Source of the DNA: Staphylococcus taiwanensis | GTDB taxonomy: Bacteria > Bacillota > Bacilli > Staphylococcales > Staphylococcaceae | Reading direction: 5' to 3' | Assembly (NCBI GenBank): GCA_020544305.1 | Contig: CP058667.1 | Location: forward strand, 2,439,501 to 2,503,500 | Length of the DNA: 64,000 nucleotides | Shown here: one piece after another, positions 31,199 through 40,317 of the stretch | Numbering within the stretch: the first letter of the stretch is position 1 | Layout: the number at the start of each line of letters is the position of its first letter | Program-made: the position numbers and the translations under genes | Notes under the pieces: generated by a model | Seen by the model: only the letters and a program-made list of their open reading frames with translations | The model's database searches: none | Told to the model about the DNA's origin: nothing

Positions 31199-31831
31199 TT
31201 AACTACTCTTACTAAACAATAGATTAATTGATAGTCCAATTAAAATCGTACCTACCGCATAATCAAAAATCGATTTAACTTTAGGATTACTAAATAATAA
31301 TTTAATATATTGAAATACAAAGACACAAAACAAAAACCAAATTAAAATAACAAAAATCACGATAAGTGATAAAATTGCTACTTGTGATTTCATCGCTATA
31401 CCACCGGTTGATAAAAACTGAGGCAAAATGCTCACATAATAAAGCAAGGCTTTAGGATTTAAAATCGTACTTAAAAACCCTTGTCTATAAGATGTGAAAT
31501 ACTTCATACCACTAGTTTCTACCATACTATCAGTATTAAAGTTCATAGATTGTCGTGCATGACGTATACTTTGAATGCCTAAATAAATTAAATAACATGC
31601 TCCTAAAACTTTAATAATTAGAAAGACGAAGTATAAGCTCGTTAAAATATATATAATCCCAAAAACTGCTAAAGTTGAATATATAATATGTGCAGAAGTA
31701 ATGCCAAATGCTGCCATAGCACCATTCATTTTTCCAGAGTTAATCGTATTTTTCATAACGATCAAAAAGTCCGGACCCGGAACAATTATGATAAGTAGCG
31801 TGATTGTTATAAACGTTAAGATACCTTCCAT
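31199..31831 (-). CDS. LysE-family amino acid exporter
   Basis: Membrane protein of 210 aa with six TM helices. The N-terminal VPGPDFLIVMKNTINSGKMNGAMAAFGI is the LysE/RhtB signature, and LNPKALLYYVSILPQFL is the second family block. These translocators export amino acids such as threonine, homoserine or leucine. The start ATG follows GAGGTGTAGC. The histidine phosphatase gene follows 28 bp downstream on the same strand. Confidence 0.85.
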   Translation of the reverse strand: MEGILTFITITLLIIIVPGPDFLIVMKNTINSGKMNGAMAAFGITSAHIIYSTLAVFGIIYILTSLYFVFLIIKVLGACYLIYLGIQSIRHARQSMNFNTDSMVETSGMKYFTSYRQGFLSTILNPKALLYYVSILPQFLSTGGIAMKSQVAILSLIVIFVILIWFLFCVFVFQYIKLLFSNPKVKSIFDYAVGTILIGLSINLLFSKSS

Positions 31832-32059
31832 ATGCTACACCTCAACAAATTAATTATATAAATTATGGCATATATTTCCTATTAATGTAAGGCTTCGGTA
31901 AGTCTAAAGTATCTATTTTTTGATTGCATTTCTAAATATTAATTTCTTTAAAATGTGTACTTCAATCAATCGTTTTTACACTTTTAATATTAATAAAAAT
32001 TTTTCGTTATTTTTGTATGTTTATTATTATCATAATAGCTAGTAACATGATACTATTAA

Positions 32060-32147
32060 TGTGTAGTTAATAATAACTACAAAGTCTTTTATATTCATGA
32101 ACATAATACTCCTGGGTGACGCCTTAACCCGACGTCACCCTCTTTTT
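32060..32147 (+). ncRNA. Candidate small RNA with an orphan terminator
   Basis: A classic intrinsic terminator (GGGTGACG 32114-32121 / CGTCACCC 32133-32140 followed by TCTTTTT) points along the plus strand. It sits between divergently transcribed genes (lysE on minus, the 77-aa gene on plus), so no annotated gene uses it. This implies a short plus-strand transcript. The 5' end is a guess. Confidence 0.4.
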
Positions 32148-32210
32148 ATGTCCTTTTTTAAGCCTCTGCTTTCATTCCATTTAGATTCCTATCATAAGAT
32201 AAAAGTGAAA

Positions 32211-32225
32211 TGATAATCATTAACA
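32211..32225 (+). promoter_or_regulatory. Fur box
   Basis: TGATAATCATTAACA matches the 7-1-7 Fur consensus TGATAATNATTATCA at all but one defined position. It lies 81 bp upstream of the 77-aa gene at 32306. Confidence 0.6.
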
Positions 32226-32305
32226 TTTAAGTAAAATCCCTGTCATTAGGCGTATTGAAGTGCTACATTATAGGTAAGTAATCAAACTTATTGGGGGGAT
32301 CAATA

Positions 32306-32539
32306 ATGGAATTACTAGGCTATAAAATGAGAAATGAAGAACTTATTGCAACAGTTAAATCGGATCATGGGCATGTATTTAGATATTCTTTTAATGTCGA
32401 AACACCTGAATATGAAATTCTAAAAGTACTAGAAGATATTAATAATCACGTTGACAATGGTAGACATCCGTTAGGTTGTGAAATTATCAAAAACTACGAT
32501 TATGACGATATACACGATAACCAAGTACTTATTAACTAA
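32306..32539 (+). CDS. Small conserved protein, possibly iron-regulated
   Basis: Cytosolic 77-aa protein, acidic, with an antiparallel beta start (MELLGYKMRNEELIATVKSDHGHVFRYSFNVE) and a helix EILKVLEDINNHV. No domain recognised. The start ATG at 32306 follows TTGGGGGGATC; an in-frame upstream start has no advantage. A near-consensus Fur box lies upstream, so induction under iron limitation is a reasonable inference. A long bidirectional terminator follows. Confidence 0.65.
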   Translation: MELLGYKMRNEELIATVKSDHGHVFRYSFNVETPEYEILKVLEDINNHVDNGRHPLGCEIIKNYDYDDIHDNQVLIN

Positions 32540-32597
32540 AAAAAGAGCTAAGTAGTAATCACTTTTATAACAGTGATTGCTACTTGCTCTTTTTTCA
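32537..32597. terminator. Bidirectional terminator
   Basis: A long stem (AAAAAAGAGC with AAGTAG and AATCAC on one side, GTGATT, CTACTT and GCTCTTTTTT on the other) separates the convergent 77-aa gene and the GlsB-like gene. Confidence 0.85.
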
Positions 32598-32606
32598 TAT
32601 CTATTG

Positions 32607-32855
32607 TTATTTTTTGATAGCTTTTAAAATTAAAGAAACTACGAAAATAACAATAATTGCACCGATTAATGCTGGGATAATTGGTACGCCGCCCCATACA
32701 GGACCCCATGTACCTAATAATTTACTACCTACTGCAGAACCGATTAAACCTGCAATGATGTTACCGATGATACCACCTGGGATATCTTTACCCATGATCA
32801 TACCGGCAACCCAGCCGATTAATCCGCCGACAATTAACATAACTATAAAGCCCAT
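32607..32855 (-). CDS. GlsB/YeaQ/YmgE-family stress membrane protein
   Basis: Small membrane protein of 82 aa with three hydrophobic helices and the family pattern GGLIGWVAGMIMG and GGIIGNIIAGLIGSAVGSKLLG (transglycosylase-associated family). Start ATG behind AAGGAG. A SigB-type promoter lies about 40 bp upstream, in line with the stress expression known for this family. Exact role unknown. Confidence 0.85.
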   Translation of the reverse strand: MGFIVMLIVGGLIGWVAGMIMGKDIPGGIIGNIIAGLIGSAVGSKLLGTWGPVWGGVPIIPALIGAIIVIFVVSLILKAIKK

Positions 32856-32897
32856 AATTGAATTCTCCTTATATTCTATTTTGTATACTCGTTATTT

Positions 32898-32922
32898 ATA
32901 CCACCTATAAGGTTAAATAAAC
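32898..32922 (-). promoter_or_regulatory. SigB-type promoter for the GlsB-like gene
   Basis: On the minus strand: GTTTAT (32922-32917), 13-bp spacer, TGGTAT (32903-32898). One mismatch to the -10 GGGTAT. The coding start is at 32855, leaving a leader of about 35 nt. Confidence 0.6.
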
Positions 32923-33038
32923 ATTTTGATAAAAAATTTATTTAATTTTTTTCTAAAAACAGCTTAAATTATATAAAAAATTAAAAAACAACTACTCCAT
33001 ATCTCGTTATTGCACTGCCACTATTAATACGAATCACA

Positions 33039-33788
33039 TTACTTTGAAAGTCTATAAAACTTTAATGCATTGCGATAAAAAATCTTTTCTTGAGTTTCAT
33101 TATCAAAATTATCTTGAATCAATTTAATATCTTGTTCATTAAATGGTCGGTTTGCGCGCGTAGAAGGTAAGTCTGTACCAAACATCACTGCATCTGTGTT
33201 TATTTCAATCAATGCTTTAATCGTTTCTACTGGGTCAACCTCAATGCGTCCAAATCCAGTAGCTTTAACGTAAACACCTTGATTGACTAATGCTTTTAAA
33301 TCTTCAAATCCTTCTTTCGTCAAACCAAGATGATCGATTGATACTTGAGGTAATTCGCTAATTAATGTCTTATATTCTTTCAATTTGCTCGATTCGATGT
33401 AAATTTCAGTATGCCAACCTACTAAATCATACACTCTTTGAGCCAATGCTTTAATATTTGAAATATCTTCTGAACCACCGCGTTTTACGTTAAATCTAAT
33501 CCCTCTTACACCTTTTGCATTTAATCTATAGATTTCTTCGTCTGATGTCGATATAGGCAATTGTGTCGTTCCAACAAATTTACCCTGTAATTTATTTAAT
33601 GCCGTCGTTAAATAATCTTGATCAAACCCTTGAAATGAACCAGATACAATCGTTCCCCCTATAATATTTAAATCCTTTGTACGCTCTAAATAGTCTTCTA
33701 CTGTATAAGAAGGTGGCATATAGCCATTATTTTCATGAATTGGAAAATCAAAATCGATAATATGAAAATGTGCATCAAATATTTTCAT
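33039..33788 (-). CDS. Amidohydrolase family (TIM-barrel) protein
   Basis: Protein of 249 aa starting MKIFDAHFHI, the HxH metal motif of the amidohydrolase-2 family. Conserved GVRGIRFNVKRGG, SIDHLGL and FGTDLPSTR (His and Asp metal ligands) follow. Relatives hydrolyse lactones or decarboxylate. The substrate is unknown. It has its own AT-rich promoter region and no functional partner nearby. Start ATG behind AAGGGG. Confidence 0.8.
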   Translation of the reverse strand: MKIFDAHFHIIDFDFPIHENNGYMPPSYTVEDYLERTKDLNIIGGTIVSGSFQGFDQDYLTTALNKLQGKFVGTTQLPISTSDEEIYRLNAKGVRGIRFNVKRGGSEDISNIKALAQRVYDLVGWHTEIYIESSKLKEYKTLISELPQVSIDHLGLTKEGFEDLKALVNQGVYVKATGFGRIEVDPVETIKALIEINTDAVMFGTDLPSTRANRPFNEQDIKLIQDNFDNETQEKIFYRNALKFYRLSK

Positions 33789-34005
33789 GATTAAATTCCC
33801 CTTTGTTTTTATTTATAGAATTAAAGATAACATATTTAAAAAATATAAACTAAAAGACTTGATAATTATTGTAAAGAGGACTAGTATAGTTAAATAAATT
33901 GGGTTGTCTATAAAAGACTAATAAAACTTGTTGAACTAATTAATGAACAGGAAAGTAAGTAATATTAATTTAACGACAAGTTGATATTTTGGGAGGTTAT
34001 GTTTC

Positions 34006-34263
34006 ATGAGTTCACATACACTTTTTAATTTAAGAACTAAAAGAAATCTTGAAATTAACGAATTAACTGAATTATTAAATCAAAAATACGGCACACATTA
34101 TGAACCCCACCAATTATGGGAATGGGAAAATCATCAACATGAGCCTAAATTTAAAGATGCAATGATTCTTGCAGATTTCTTCAATACACCATATCAAATG
34201 TTAATTGAAAGTAAATACAAAGAATATCAACAACAAATTGATGACATTGATATTCGCTTATAA
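34006..34263 (+). CDS. Small XRE-like helix-turn-helix protein
   Basis: Protein of 85 aa. FNLRTKRNLEINELTELLNQ and HQLWEWENHQHEPKFKDAMILADFFNTPYQMLI follow the XRE five-helix pattern (helix 2-3 with conserved W-E and the LADFF helix). A C-terminal helix may aid dimerisation. Start ATG behind TGGGAGG. A hairpin with GCATG arms and a T-run follows. Regulatory targets are unknown. Confidence 0.7.
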   Translation: MSSHTLFNLRTKRNLEINELTELLNQKYGTHYEPHQLWEWENHQHEPKFKDAMILADFFNTPYQMLIESKYKEYQQQIDDIDIRL

Positions 34264-34478
34264 TAACGCACATGCTTGTTACGCTATCTATTTAGAAGAT
34301 AACAAGCATGTTTTTTTATTTTTTAGATCGCCTTCCTCTATTATTTCAATTTCCTATAAAATTATGTAAAAGAAAATCTATTCCTCTGAATAATTATTTG
34401 TAAAAAAAATATATGAACCATTGTACTTTTTTTATTTTATGTATGATTAGAATAAGTACTTACTAATTTAAGGAGGAA

Positions 34479-35132
34479 TTGTTAAATGGCTATTATGATA
34501 CATCAAAATATGCTGTTAATCATCTGAAGGATATTGATTATAATAAAAATGCTTTACGAACTGCTGAAGACACAAATGATAATCTTCATTTTTCTAAATC
34601 TAAGTTATACGATTATTTATTAAATGATCATAATAGTGGTCAATTCACTAAAAGCCAAGCTGATTATGCAATGAAACATGTCAAAATCGATTATAAAGAA
34701 AATGCTTTAAAAACTGCCCAAAAAACAAGTGATCGTTCTTATCCATCTAAATCAAAACTGAAAGAAGAACTCACTTCAGATGAAGGACAACAATTCACAA
34801 AAGAAGAAGGCGACTATGCCCTCAAACACTTAAAAACTGATTTCAAAAAGAACGCTTTAAAAGATGCAGAACGTTATATGGAAGATTCAAATGATTCGAA
34901 AAGCGAATTATATAAAAATTTAGTCGATTATGATGGCTTTACTAAAGATGAAGCACAATATGCGGTAGATAACATCGACGTTAACTTTAAAGAGAATGCT
35001 TTAGAAAAAGCTAAAGACTTAGATAAAGATGGCGATTCATCTAAAGAAGACATCAAAGACATGCTTTCTTCTAAAGATGGCTATAAATTCACCGAAGAAG
35101 AAGCACAATACGCAGTTGATCATTTAAAATAA
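34479..35132 (+). CDS. Repeat protein of the Ltp-like family, apparently 5'-truncated
   Basis: The coding region holds about four and a half repeats of 45-48 aa with the pattern F-T-x-x-x-A-x-Y-A-V/L-x-H-L/I, then NAL-x-x-A, then SKSxLxxxL. This is typical of Ltp-type (host cell surface-exposed lipoprotein) repeats. There is no signal peptide. The first repeat lacks its first half. The open frame begins at a TTG that is too close to AAGGAGG. The well-placed ATG (34486) after that site is in another frame and stops after 13 codons. A small deletion or one-base error at the 5' end is likely, so the start is uncertain. Confidence 0.55.
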   Translation: MLNGYYDTSKYAVNHLKDIDYNKNALRTAEDTNDNLHFSKSKLYDYLLNDHNSGQFTKSQADYAMKHVKIDYKENALKTAQKTSDRSYPSKSKLKEELTSDEGQQFTKEEGDYALKHLKTDFKKNALKDAERYMEDSNDSKSELYKNLVDYDGFTKDEAQYAVDNIDVNFKENALEKAKDLDKDGDSSKEDIKDMLSSKDGYKFTEEEAQYAVDHLK

Positions 35133-35150
35133 AAATTTTGGCTCTACGTC

Positions 35151-35191
35151 AAATTGGACTGATGATTTTTAGTCATCAGTCCAATTTATTA
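35151..35191 (+). terminator. Terminator after the repeat protein gene
   Basis: Perfect 15-bp stem AAATTGGACTGATGA / TCATCAGTCCAATTT followed by ATT. Confidence 0.85.
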
Positions 35192-35245
35192 TAGAACCTT
35201 TTAAAGATGCCCTTGTTCTGCCCTTCCCACAATTTTCAAAGCATA

Positions 35246-35280
35246 AAAATAACCCCGTAAGCCTTAAGCCTACGGGGTTT
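35246..35280 (-). terminator. Terminator of the rpsF-ssb-rpsR operon
   Basis: On the minus strand AAACCCCGTAGGC / GCTTACGGGGTT forms a stem followed by ATTTTTA, 17 bp after the rpsR stop. Confidence 0.9.
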
Positions 35281-35296
35281 AAACACTAATTATATA

Positions 35297-35539
35297 TTAG
35301 TTTTCGTCTTTAACGTATGGTAATAATGCCATATGACGAGAACGTTTAATAGCTGTTGTCAACATACGTTGATATTTAGCTGAAGTACCTGTTACACGAC
35401 GTGGTAAGATTTTACCGCGTTCTGAGATAAAACGTTTTAATAATTCAGTGTCTTTATAGTCAATGTGTGTAATACCATTTGCTGTGAAATAGCATACTTT
35501 TTTACGACGACGTCCGCCTCTTCTTGGTCCACCTGCCAT
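35297..35539 (-). CDS. rpsR: 30S ribosomal protein S18
   Basis: Basic 80-aa ribosomal protein ([16 protein letters not shown], then [23 protein letters not shown]), full length. It binds S6 and 16S rRNA in the small-subunit platform. It is the last gene of the conserved rpsF-ssb-rpsR operon, 47 bp after ssb. Confidence 0.97.
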   Translation of the reverse strand: MAGGPRRGGRRRKKVCYFTANGITHIDYKDTELLKRFISERGKILPRRVTGTSAKYQRMLTTAIKRSRHMALLPYVKDEN

Positions 35540-35586
35540 GGTTAATTACCTCCTTCTGAAAGATATTTTATAAGTTCATTTTGTTA

Positions 35587-36102
35587 TTAGAATGGTAAGT
35601 CATCATCACTAATATCAATCGGTCCGTTTGCATTCGCAAATGGGTTATCTGATTGTTTATTGTTTGATGAGTTATTATTATTGTATGACGTATTTTGTCC
35701 TGATTGTTGGCCACCAAATCCTTGACCGTAGTCTTGGAAATCATTGTTATTATTACCTTGATTACGTTGGCCACCTTGTGCATTTTTAGGTTCAAGGAAT
35801 TGAACACTATCAGCTACAACTTCAGTAACAAAGATACGACGACCTTCTTGATTTTCATAACTGCGTGATTGTATGCGACCATCAACGCCAGCTAGACTAC
35901 CTTTGAATAAATAATTATTCACGTTCTCAGCTTGTCTTCTAAATACAACAACATTGATAAAGTCAGCTTCGCGTTCCCCTTGAGCATTCGTGAAAGTACG
36001 ATTAACTGCTAGAGTAAATGTCGCTACACTTACGCCTGAGGGAGTGGTTCTGTATTCTGGATCTTTAGTTAAACGACCTACTAATACAACTCTGTTTATC
36101 AT
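35587..36102 (-). CDS. ssb: Single-stranded DNA-binding protein
   Basis: Tetrameric SSB of 171 aa: an OB fold in residues 1-110 ([18 protein letters not shown], then [20 protein letters not shown]), a long Gln/Asn/Gly-rich linker (about 112-160) and the acidic tip DISDDDLPF that recruits replication and repair proteins. Encoded between rpsF and rpsR as in most Firmicutes. Confidence 0.97.
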   Translation of the reverse strand: MINRVVLVGRLTKDPEYRTTPSGVSVATFTLAVNRTFTNAQGEREADFINVVVFRRQAENVNNYLFKGSLAGVDGRIQSRSYENQEGRRIFVTEVVADSVQFLEPKNAQGGQRNQGNNNNDFQDYGQGFGGQQSGQNTSYNNNNSSNNKQSDNPFANANGPIDISDDDLPF

Positions 36103-36123
36103 TAAAACGCCCCCATTAATTTA

Positions 36124-36420
36124 TTACTTATCTTGGTCTTCGCGGATAACGATATAACGGATGATATCGTCACTGATTTTAGCTAAACGTTGGAATTCGT
36201 CTGTAGCTCTGTTGTTATCAGTTTTAATGCGTACGATGTTATAGTAACCTTCTTTGAAATCTTCAATTTCATAAGCAAGACGGCGTTTACCCCAGTCTTT
36301 TTCTTCTAAAACTTCTGATCCTTCTGAAGCTAAGATACCGTTAAAGCGTTCAACAACAGCTTTTTTAGCATCCTCTTCAATGTTAGGTCGTACGACATAC
36401 ATAATTTCATATGTTCTCAT
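36124..36420 (-). CDS. rpsF: 30S ribosomal protein S6
   Basis: Protein of 98 aa ([16 protein letters not shown], then [25 protein letters not shown]), full length. It partners with S18 on 16S rRNA. First gene of the rpsF-ssb-rpsR operon. Start ATG behind AAGGAGGTG, whose context belongs to a probable S6:S18-binding leader. Confidence 0.97.
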   Translation of the reverse strand: MRTYEIMYVVRPNIEEDAKKAVVERFNGILASEGSEVLEEKDWGKRRLAYEIEDFKEGYYNIVRIKTDNNRATDEFQRLAKISDDIIRYIVIREDQDK

Positions 36421-36429
36421 TTTATACTT

Positions 36430-36490
36430 GCACCTCCTTGTGGTCTATGCGGCCTATCGAATACTAACGATAAGCAAGGAATAATTTTCA
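36430..36490 (-). promoter_or_regulatory. Probable S6:S18-binding leader of rpsF
   Basis: On the minus strand the segment GATAGGCCGCATAGACCAC just ahead of the rpsF ribosome binding site shows the CCG-containing loop context described for the autoregulatory rpsF leader of many bacteria. The stem details were not verified. Confidence 0.45.
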
Positions 36491-36714
36491 TTACTCACAA
36501 TCAAGAATTATAGCATAGAGTATTACTTTTTACAATAAATATTCAACTTCTTAACGTCCATTATTTTATATTGCTTATAACTTTATTTTCATACATATTT
36601 ATCGCGTCATTTATAAAGTTGCGAATCATTTTTATTTATACTAACATCACAAATGCATTTTACATATTATTGTTTTTAAATTTTTATAATTAATATATAT
36701 AAAGGAGAGCTCAA

Positions 36715-37521
36715 ATGATTAAAAAAGCAACATCATCAATTGCGTGTTTAACGATTATGGCAACTTCTATTGGAGCATTAAATGCAAATGCTTCTGAATC
36801 AAGTGAGGGTAGTGAGAAAGGTACAATGGGGTATGGATATCAGAAGTATCTTGCAAAACATCCAAATACAGAAAGCAATGCAACAAGTAATCGTTCAACC
36901 TTTTCAGCAAAATCTAAAGCAATAACAACAAACAGTGGTGAACGTGTGTTAGACATTTCAGAGTGGCAAGGAAATTTAACGGATGCCCAAGTCAAACAAT
37001 TAAAAAAAGATTATGACTTTATCATCATTAGAGGTCAATATGGCTCTGAATATGTCGACCAATGTTTAGAAAATAATTCAGCGTTACTAGATAAAAATAA
37101 TATGAAATTCGGGGTATATTCATATAGTATGTATGAAAATGCTGATGACGCACGTTATGAAGCAAAAACATTATATAATCGTGCACCTAAAGCGTCATTT
37201 TATGTGAATGATTTTGAACAAAATTCAATCACTTCTGGCGATGCTGATACTGCAACTAAAGCGTGGGTTGATGAAATGAAACAACTCGCTGGAAATAAAA
37301 AAGTATTATTCTATTCTTACGAGAACTTTATGATTAATAATGTGCCTAACGCAGTGAGTGCTTATGATGGTTATTGGTTAGCTTCATATCAAGCACAGGA
37401 ACCTAATAGAGAGAAAGTATTATGGCAATATACAGATAATTACTATTCTCCTGAACTCAACCAAAATGTTGATGCAAACTATATTGATTCAAATGTCACT
37501 TCAAACTGGTTTACTTCTTAA
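36715..37521 (+). CDS. Secreted GH25 lysozyme-like muramidase
   Basis: Exported protein of 268 aa. It has a signal peptide (residues 1-27, cleavage near NANA-SES), a polar linker to about residue 75 and a GH25 domain. Catalytic-site features: RVLDISEWQG with Asp80, and FYVNDFEQ with Asp166 and Glu168 on the barrel strand. GH25 enzymes cut the MurNAc-GlcNAc bond of peptidoglycan. There is no LPXTG anchor and no SH3/LysM domain, so it is free or loosely wall-associated. Start ATG behind AAAGGAGAG. The role could be autolysis or killing of competitors. Confidence 0.85.
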   Translation: MIKKATSSIACLTIMATSIGALNANASESSEGSEKGTMGYGYQKYLAKHPNTESNATSNRSTFSAKSKAITTNSGERVLDISEWQGNLTDAQVKQLKKDYDFIIIRGQYGSEYVDQCLENNSALLDKNNMKFGVYSYSMYENADDARYEAKTLYNRAPKASFYVNDFEQNSITSGDADTATKAWVDEMKQLAGNKKVLFYSYENFMINNVPNAVSAYDGYWLASYQAQEPNREKVLWQYTDNYYSPELNQNVDANYIDSNVTSNWFTS

Positions 37522-37586
37522 AAAATTTACATATAACACTTTATTTTTACGAACACTTGTTCTATAATATTGGTGAGGTGTAAAAT

Positions 37587-37778
37587 ATGCAATTAGATTT
37601 AGATTGGAATAAAGATTTTCAAGAATTTCAAGAAGTCTTAAATTGCGGTATCAATCCAGAGTGGTTATATTCAGCGAAAGCGAATATGATATTAGAACCT
37701 GCTTATACTGGAGAAGGTAAACAATTTTTTAGCACCAAAGATATTATTGAAGCAAGTAAGGTTATACCGTTCTTTTAA
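37587..37778 (+). CDS. Small conserved protein of unknown function
   Basis: Acidic 63-aa protein without signal peptide or TM segment. I recognise no domain. The start ATG follows GTGAGGTG and a hairpin terminator follows (37802-37855), so expression as a real small gene is plausible. It lies between the GH25 gene and ychF (convergent). Confidence 0.55.
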   Translation: MQLDLDWNKDFQEFQEVLNCGINPEWLYSAKANMILEPAYTGEGKQFFSTKDIIEASKVIPFF

Positions 37779-37801
37779 GATATAATGCAACAGCCTATAT
37801 A

Positions 37802-37860
37802 AAAAGCAATGTAAGTCCCTCGTCACTTAAGCCAAGCGAAACTTACACTGCTTTTATTTT
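37802..37860 (+). terminator. Terminator downstream of the 63-aa gene
   Basis: Stem AAAAGCAATGTAAGT (37802-37816) / ACTTACACTGCTTTT (37841-37855), one mismatch, followed by ATTTT. Confidence 0.8.
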
Positions 37861-37898
37861 ATAAAATATCAAATTTATAATTCATCAAATGTGTTATT

Positions 37899-38996
37899 TT
37901 AAACATTAAATCTAAAGTGTACAATATCGCCATCTTGCATAATGTACTCTTTACCTTCTAAACGTTGTCTACCCGCTTCTTTAGCGCCTTGTTCGCCACC
38001 ATTGGCAACGTAATCATCATAGCTCGTTACTTCTGCACGAATAAAGCCACGTTCAAAATCAGTATGAATAATACCTGCACATTGTGGTGCTGTCATACCT
38101 TGTCTAAATGTCCATGCACGTACTTCTTGAACACCAGCAGTAAAGTATGTTGATAATCCTAGTAACTCATATGTTGTTTTAATAAGAACGTCTAAACCAG
38201 GTTCTTCAATACCTAAGTCTTCAAGGAACATTTCTCTATCTTCGTCGTCTAAAGTTGCAATTTCTTCTTCGATTTTAGCACTGATAACAATAACTTCTGA
38301 ATCTTCTTTAGCTGCATATTCTCTAATTGCTTTTACTTTATCATTATCCTCATCACCAATTTCATCTTCTCCAACATTGGCAATGTATAACATTTTTTTA
38401 GATGTTAATAGTTGAGCTTGATTCACATATTTTTGATCTTCATCGTTAAAGTCTAAACTACGTACTGGGTTACCATTTTCAAGTGCTTCTTTAATTCTAG
38501 ATAAAATACGCATTTCCATTTCAGCTGTTTTATCTTTTTGACGAGCCATTTTTTCAATTCTTGGCAAACGTTTTTCAACTGATTCTAAATCAGCTAATAC
38601 TAATTCCATATTAATAACTTCAATATCATCTAACGGATTTACTCGTCCTGATACGTGTGTAACATTTTCATCATCAAATGCGCGCACAACTTGGCAAATC
38701 GCATCTACTTCACGAATATGGGATAAGAATTTATTTCCTAGACCTTCACCTTTAGACGCACCTTTAACAATACCTGCAATATCAGTGAACTCAAAAGTCG
38801 TAGGAATTGTTTTTTTAGGTTCCACCATTTCAGTTAATTTATTTAAACGTGCATCAGGTACTTCAACGATACCTACGTTTGGGTCAATCGTTGCGAACGG
38901 ATAGTTTGCCGCTAAAGCACCCGCTTTTGTAATTGCATTAAATAGTGTAGACTTACCTACGTTTGGTAATCCTACAATTCCAGCTGTTAAAGCCAT
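37899..38996 (-). CDS. ychF: Redox-regulated ATPase YchF
   Basis: Obg-related P-loop NTPase of 365 aa with ATP preference. Walker A GLPNVGKST (9-17), G3 DIAGIVKGASKGEGLG, a coiled-coil insert (about 130-210) and a C-terminal TGS domain (EVRAWTFRQGMTAPQCAG). It binds ribosomes and takes part in translation and stress control. It is followed upstream by the DUF951 gene and mscS in one orientation, probably one transcript. Confidence 0.95.
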   Translation of the reverse strand: MALTAGIVGLPNVGKSTLFNAITKAGALAANYPFATIDPNVGIVEVPDARLNKLTEMVEPKKTIPTTFEFTDIAGIVKGASKGEGLGNKFLSHIREVDAICQVVRAFDDENVTHVSGRVNPLDDIEVINMELVLADLESVEKRLPRIEKMARQKDKTAEMEMRILSRIKEALENGNPVRSLDFNDEDQKYVNQAQLLTSKKMLYIANVGEDEIGDEDNDKVKAIREYAAKEDSEVIVISAKIEEEIATLDDEDREMFLEDLGIEEPGLDVLIKTTYELLGLSTYFTAGVQEVRAWTFRQGMTAPQCAGIIHTDFERGFIRAEVTSYDDYVANGGEQGAKEAGRQRLEGKEYIMQDGDIVHFRFNV

Positions 38997-39007
38997 TCAT
39001 CATTCTC

Positions 39008-39211
39008 CTAACTTTCAGTATCTTGATGTGATACTAATATTTTCTTTAATTTTTTATTAAACGTTTGACGTGGAATCATAATACTTCTTTGGCAATTTTC
39101 ACATTTGATGCGAATATCTGCACCCATACGAATAATTTTAAAGCGATTTGTTCCACATGCATGTTGTTTTTTCATCTCTACTATATCATTTATTCCATAA
39201 TTTGACGTCAT
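39008..39211 (-). CDS. DUF951 family protein
   Basis: Protein of 67 aa with conserved VEMKKQHACGTNRFKIIRMGADIRIKCENCQRSIMIPR. Cys residues in CGTN and CxxC may bind zinc. The ATG at 39211 lies 9 bases behind GAGGGG and gives the family's normal N-terminus; the longer TTG start is rejected. It lies between mscS and ychF, as in many Firmicutes. Function unknown, possibly nucleic acid binding. Confidence 0.85.
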   Translation of the reverse strand: MTSNYGINDIVEMKKQHACGTNRFKIIRMGADIRIKCENCQRSIMIPRQTFNKKLKKILVSHQDTES

Positions 39212-39232
39212 GAAATTACCCCTCAATAATAA

Positions 39233-40114
39233 TTAGGATTTGCTTTGTTGGCTACTATTTTTAATATAAATAGGTTGTGGTAATTTAATACCTTCTTGAA
39301 CAAATACTCTTTGAATCTCCTTACGCAAGATTCTTGAACCAGAAGCACCTTCACCAGGTATCGTTTCTGCTGATATTCTGAAAGTCACTTTGGTTTCATC
39401 TAATGAGTCAATACCTTCAACCACCGGGTCAGTAATAAATAAATAATATTTACTACGCATTGCTGTAAATAATTTGTTTAATCGTTTTTCTACTTTATCT
39501 AAATTCTCTTCAACTGAGACAGGAATCTCTACAATAGAGAATCCATTTGTAATTGAGAAGTTTGTGATTTCACCCATACTACCATTAGGTAAAATTGTTA
39601 ACTCTCCAGTAATTGTATTAATACGTGTAGATCTTAAACCTATTGACTTCACTGTACCTTCGGCAACTGTTGTACCACCGCTATTGATTTTAACATAGTC
39701 TCCGACGTCGAATTGATTCTCAAATATAATAAAGAACCCTGTAATAATATCTTTAACAATGGTTTGCGCACCGAAACCAACAGCTAAACCTACTACACCC
39801 GCACTGGCAATAATACCTTCAACACTAATTCCAAATTTACTTAAAATAGTTGTGATCACAATGAACCATACGATATAGCTCATTACATTTTGAACTAGTG
39901 ATATTAACGTACGAGAACGTTTTTTATTACCTTTACTGCTACGATTTTGAATTTTGAATGCTTGTTCAATTACTTTATTTAAAATCGCAATAACAATTAG
40001 CGCTACTATAATATAAATAATAATTAAAGCTATTTTAATCGCTAAATTCTCATAAGTTTCCACCTTAGTCAAAGGTTGGAATAACGAAGATAATACATTT
40101 TTGACTTGGTTCAT
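39233..40114 (-). CDS. MscS-family mechanosensitive channel
   Basis: Small-conductance channel protein of 293 aa. Three TM helices (about 24-50, 70-95, 98-125) are followed by the pore helix AGVVGLAVGFGAQTIVKDIITGFFIIFENQFDVGDYV, the MscS signature, and a cytosolic beta domain. It releases osmolytes on hypo-osmotic shock. Start ATG behind AAGGAGG. First gene of the mscS-DUF951-ychF unit. Confidence 0.92.
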   Translation of the reverse strand: MNQVKNVLSSLFQPLTKVETYENLAIKIALIIIYIIVALIVIAILNKVIEQAFKIQNRSSKGNKKRSRTLISLVQNVMSYIVWFIVITTILSKFGISVEGIIASAGVVGLAVGFGAQTIVKDIITGFFIIFENQFDVGDYVKINSGGTTVAEGTVKSIGLRSTRINTITGELTILPNGSMGEITNFSITNGFSIVEIPVSVEENLDKVEKRLNKLFTAMRSKYYLFITDPVVEGIDSLDETKVTFRISAETIPGEGASGSRILRKEIQRVFVQEGIKLPQPIYIKNSSQQSKS

Positions 40115-40317
40115 TCAAAAATGACCTCCTTTTTTATTAATATTGTCATAATTAAATAATTATACGCTTTTCTGACGACAATGTATCCGTCTTAAGCTTT
40201 AAATTCACCCTTAAGTTTGTCCTTAAATTGCACTTCGAACTATTAAAATTAACATAAGAGCATTTCATACCCAAAAACTTTTATTTGTTCGCTAAGTTAC
40301 TAAGCTATTGCATCTTG

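Noticed and set aside
32097..32200. Small ORF beginning MNIILLGD across the orphan terminator
   Set aside because: It reads through the terminator hairpin and lacks a ribosome binding site.
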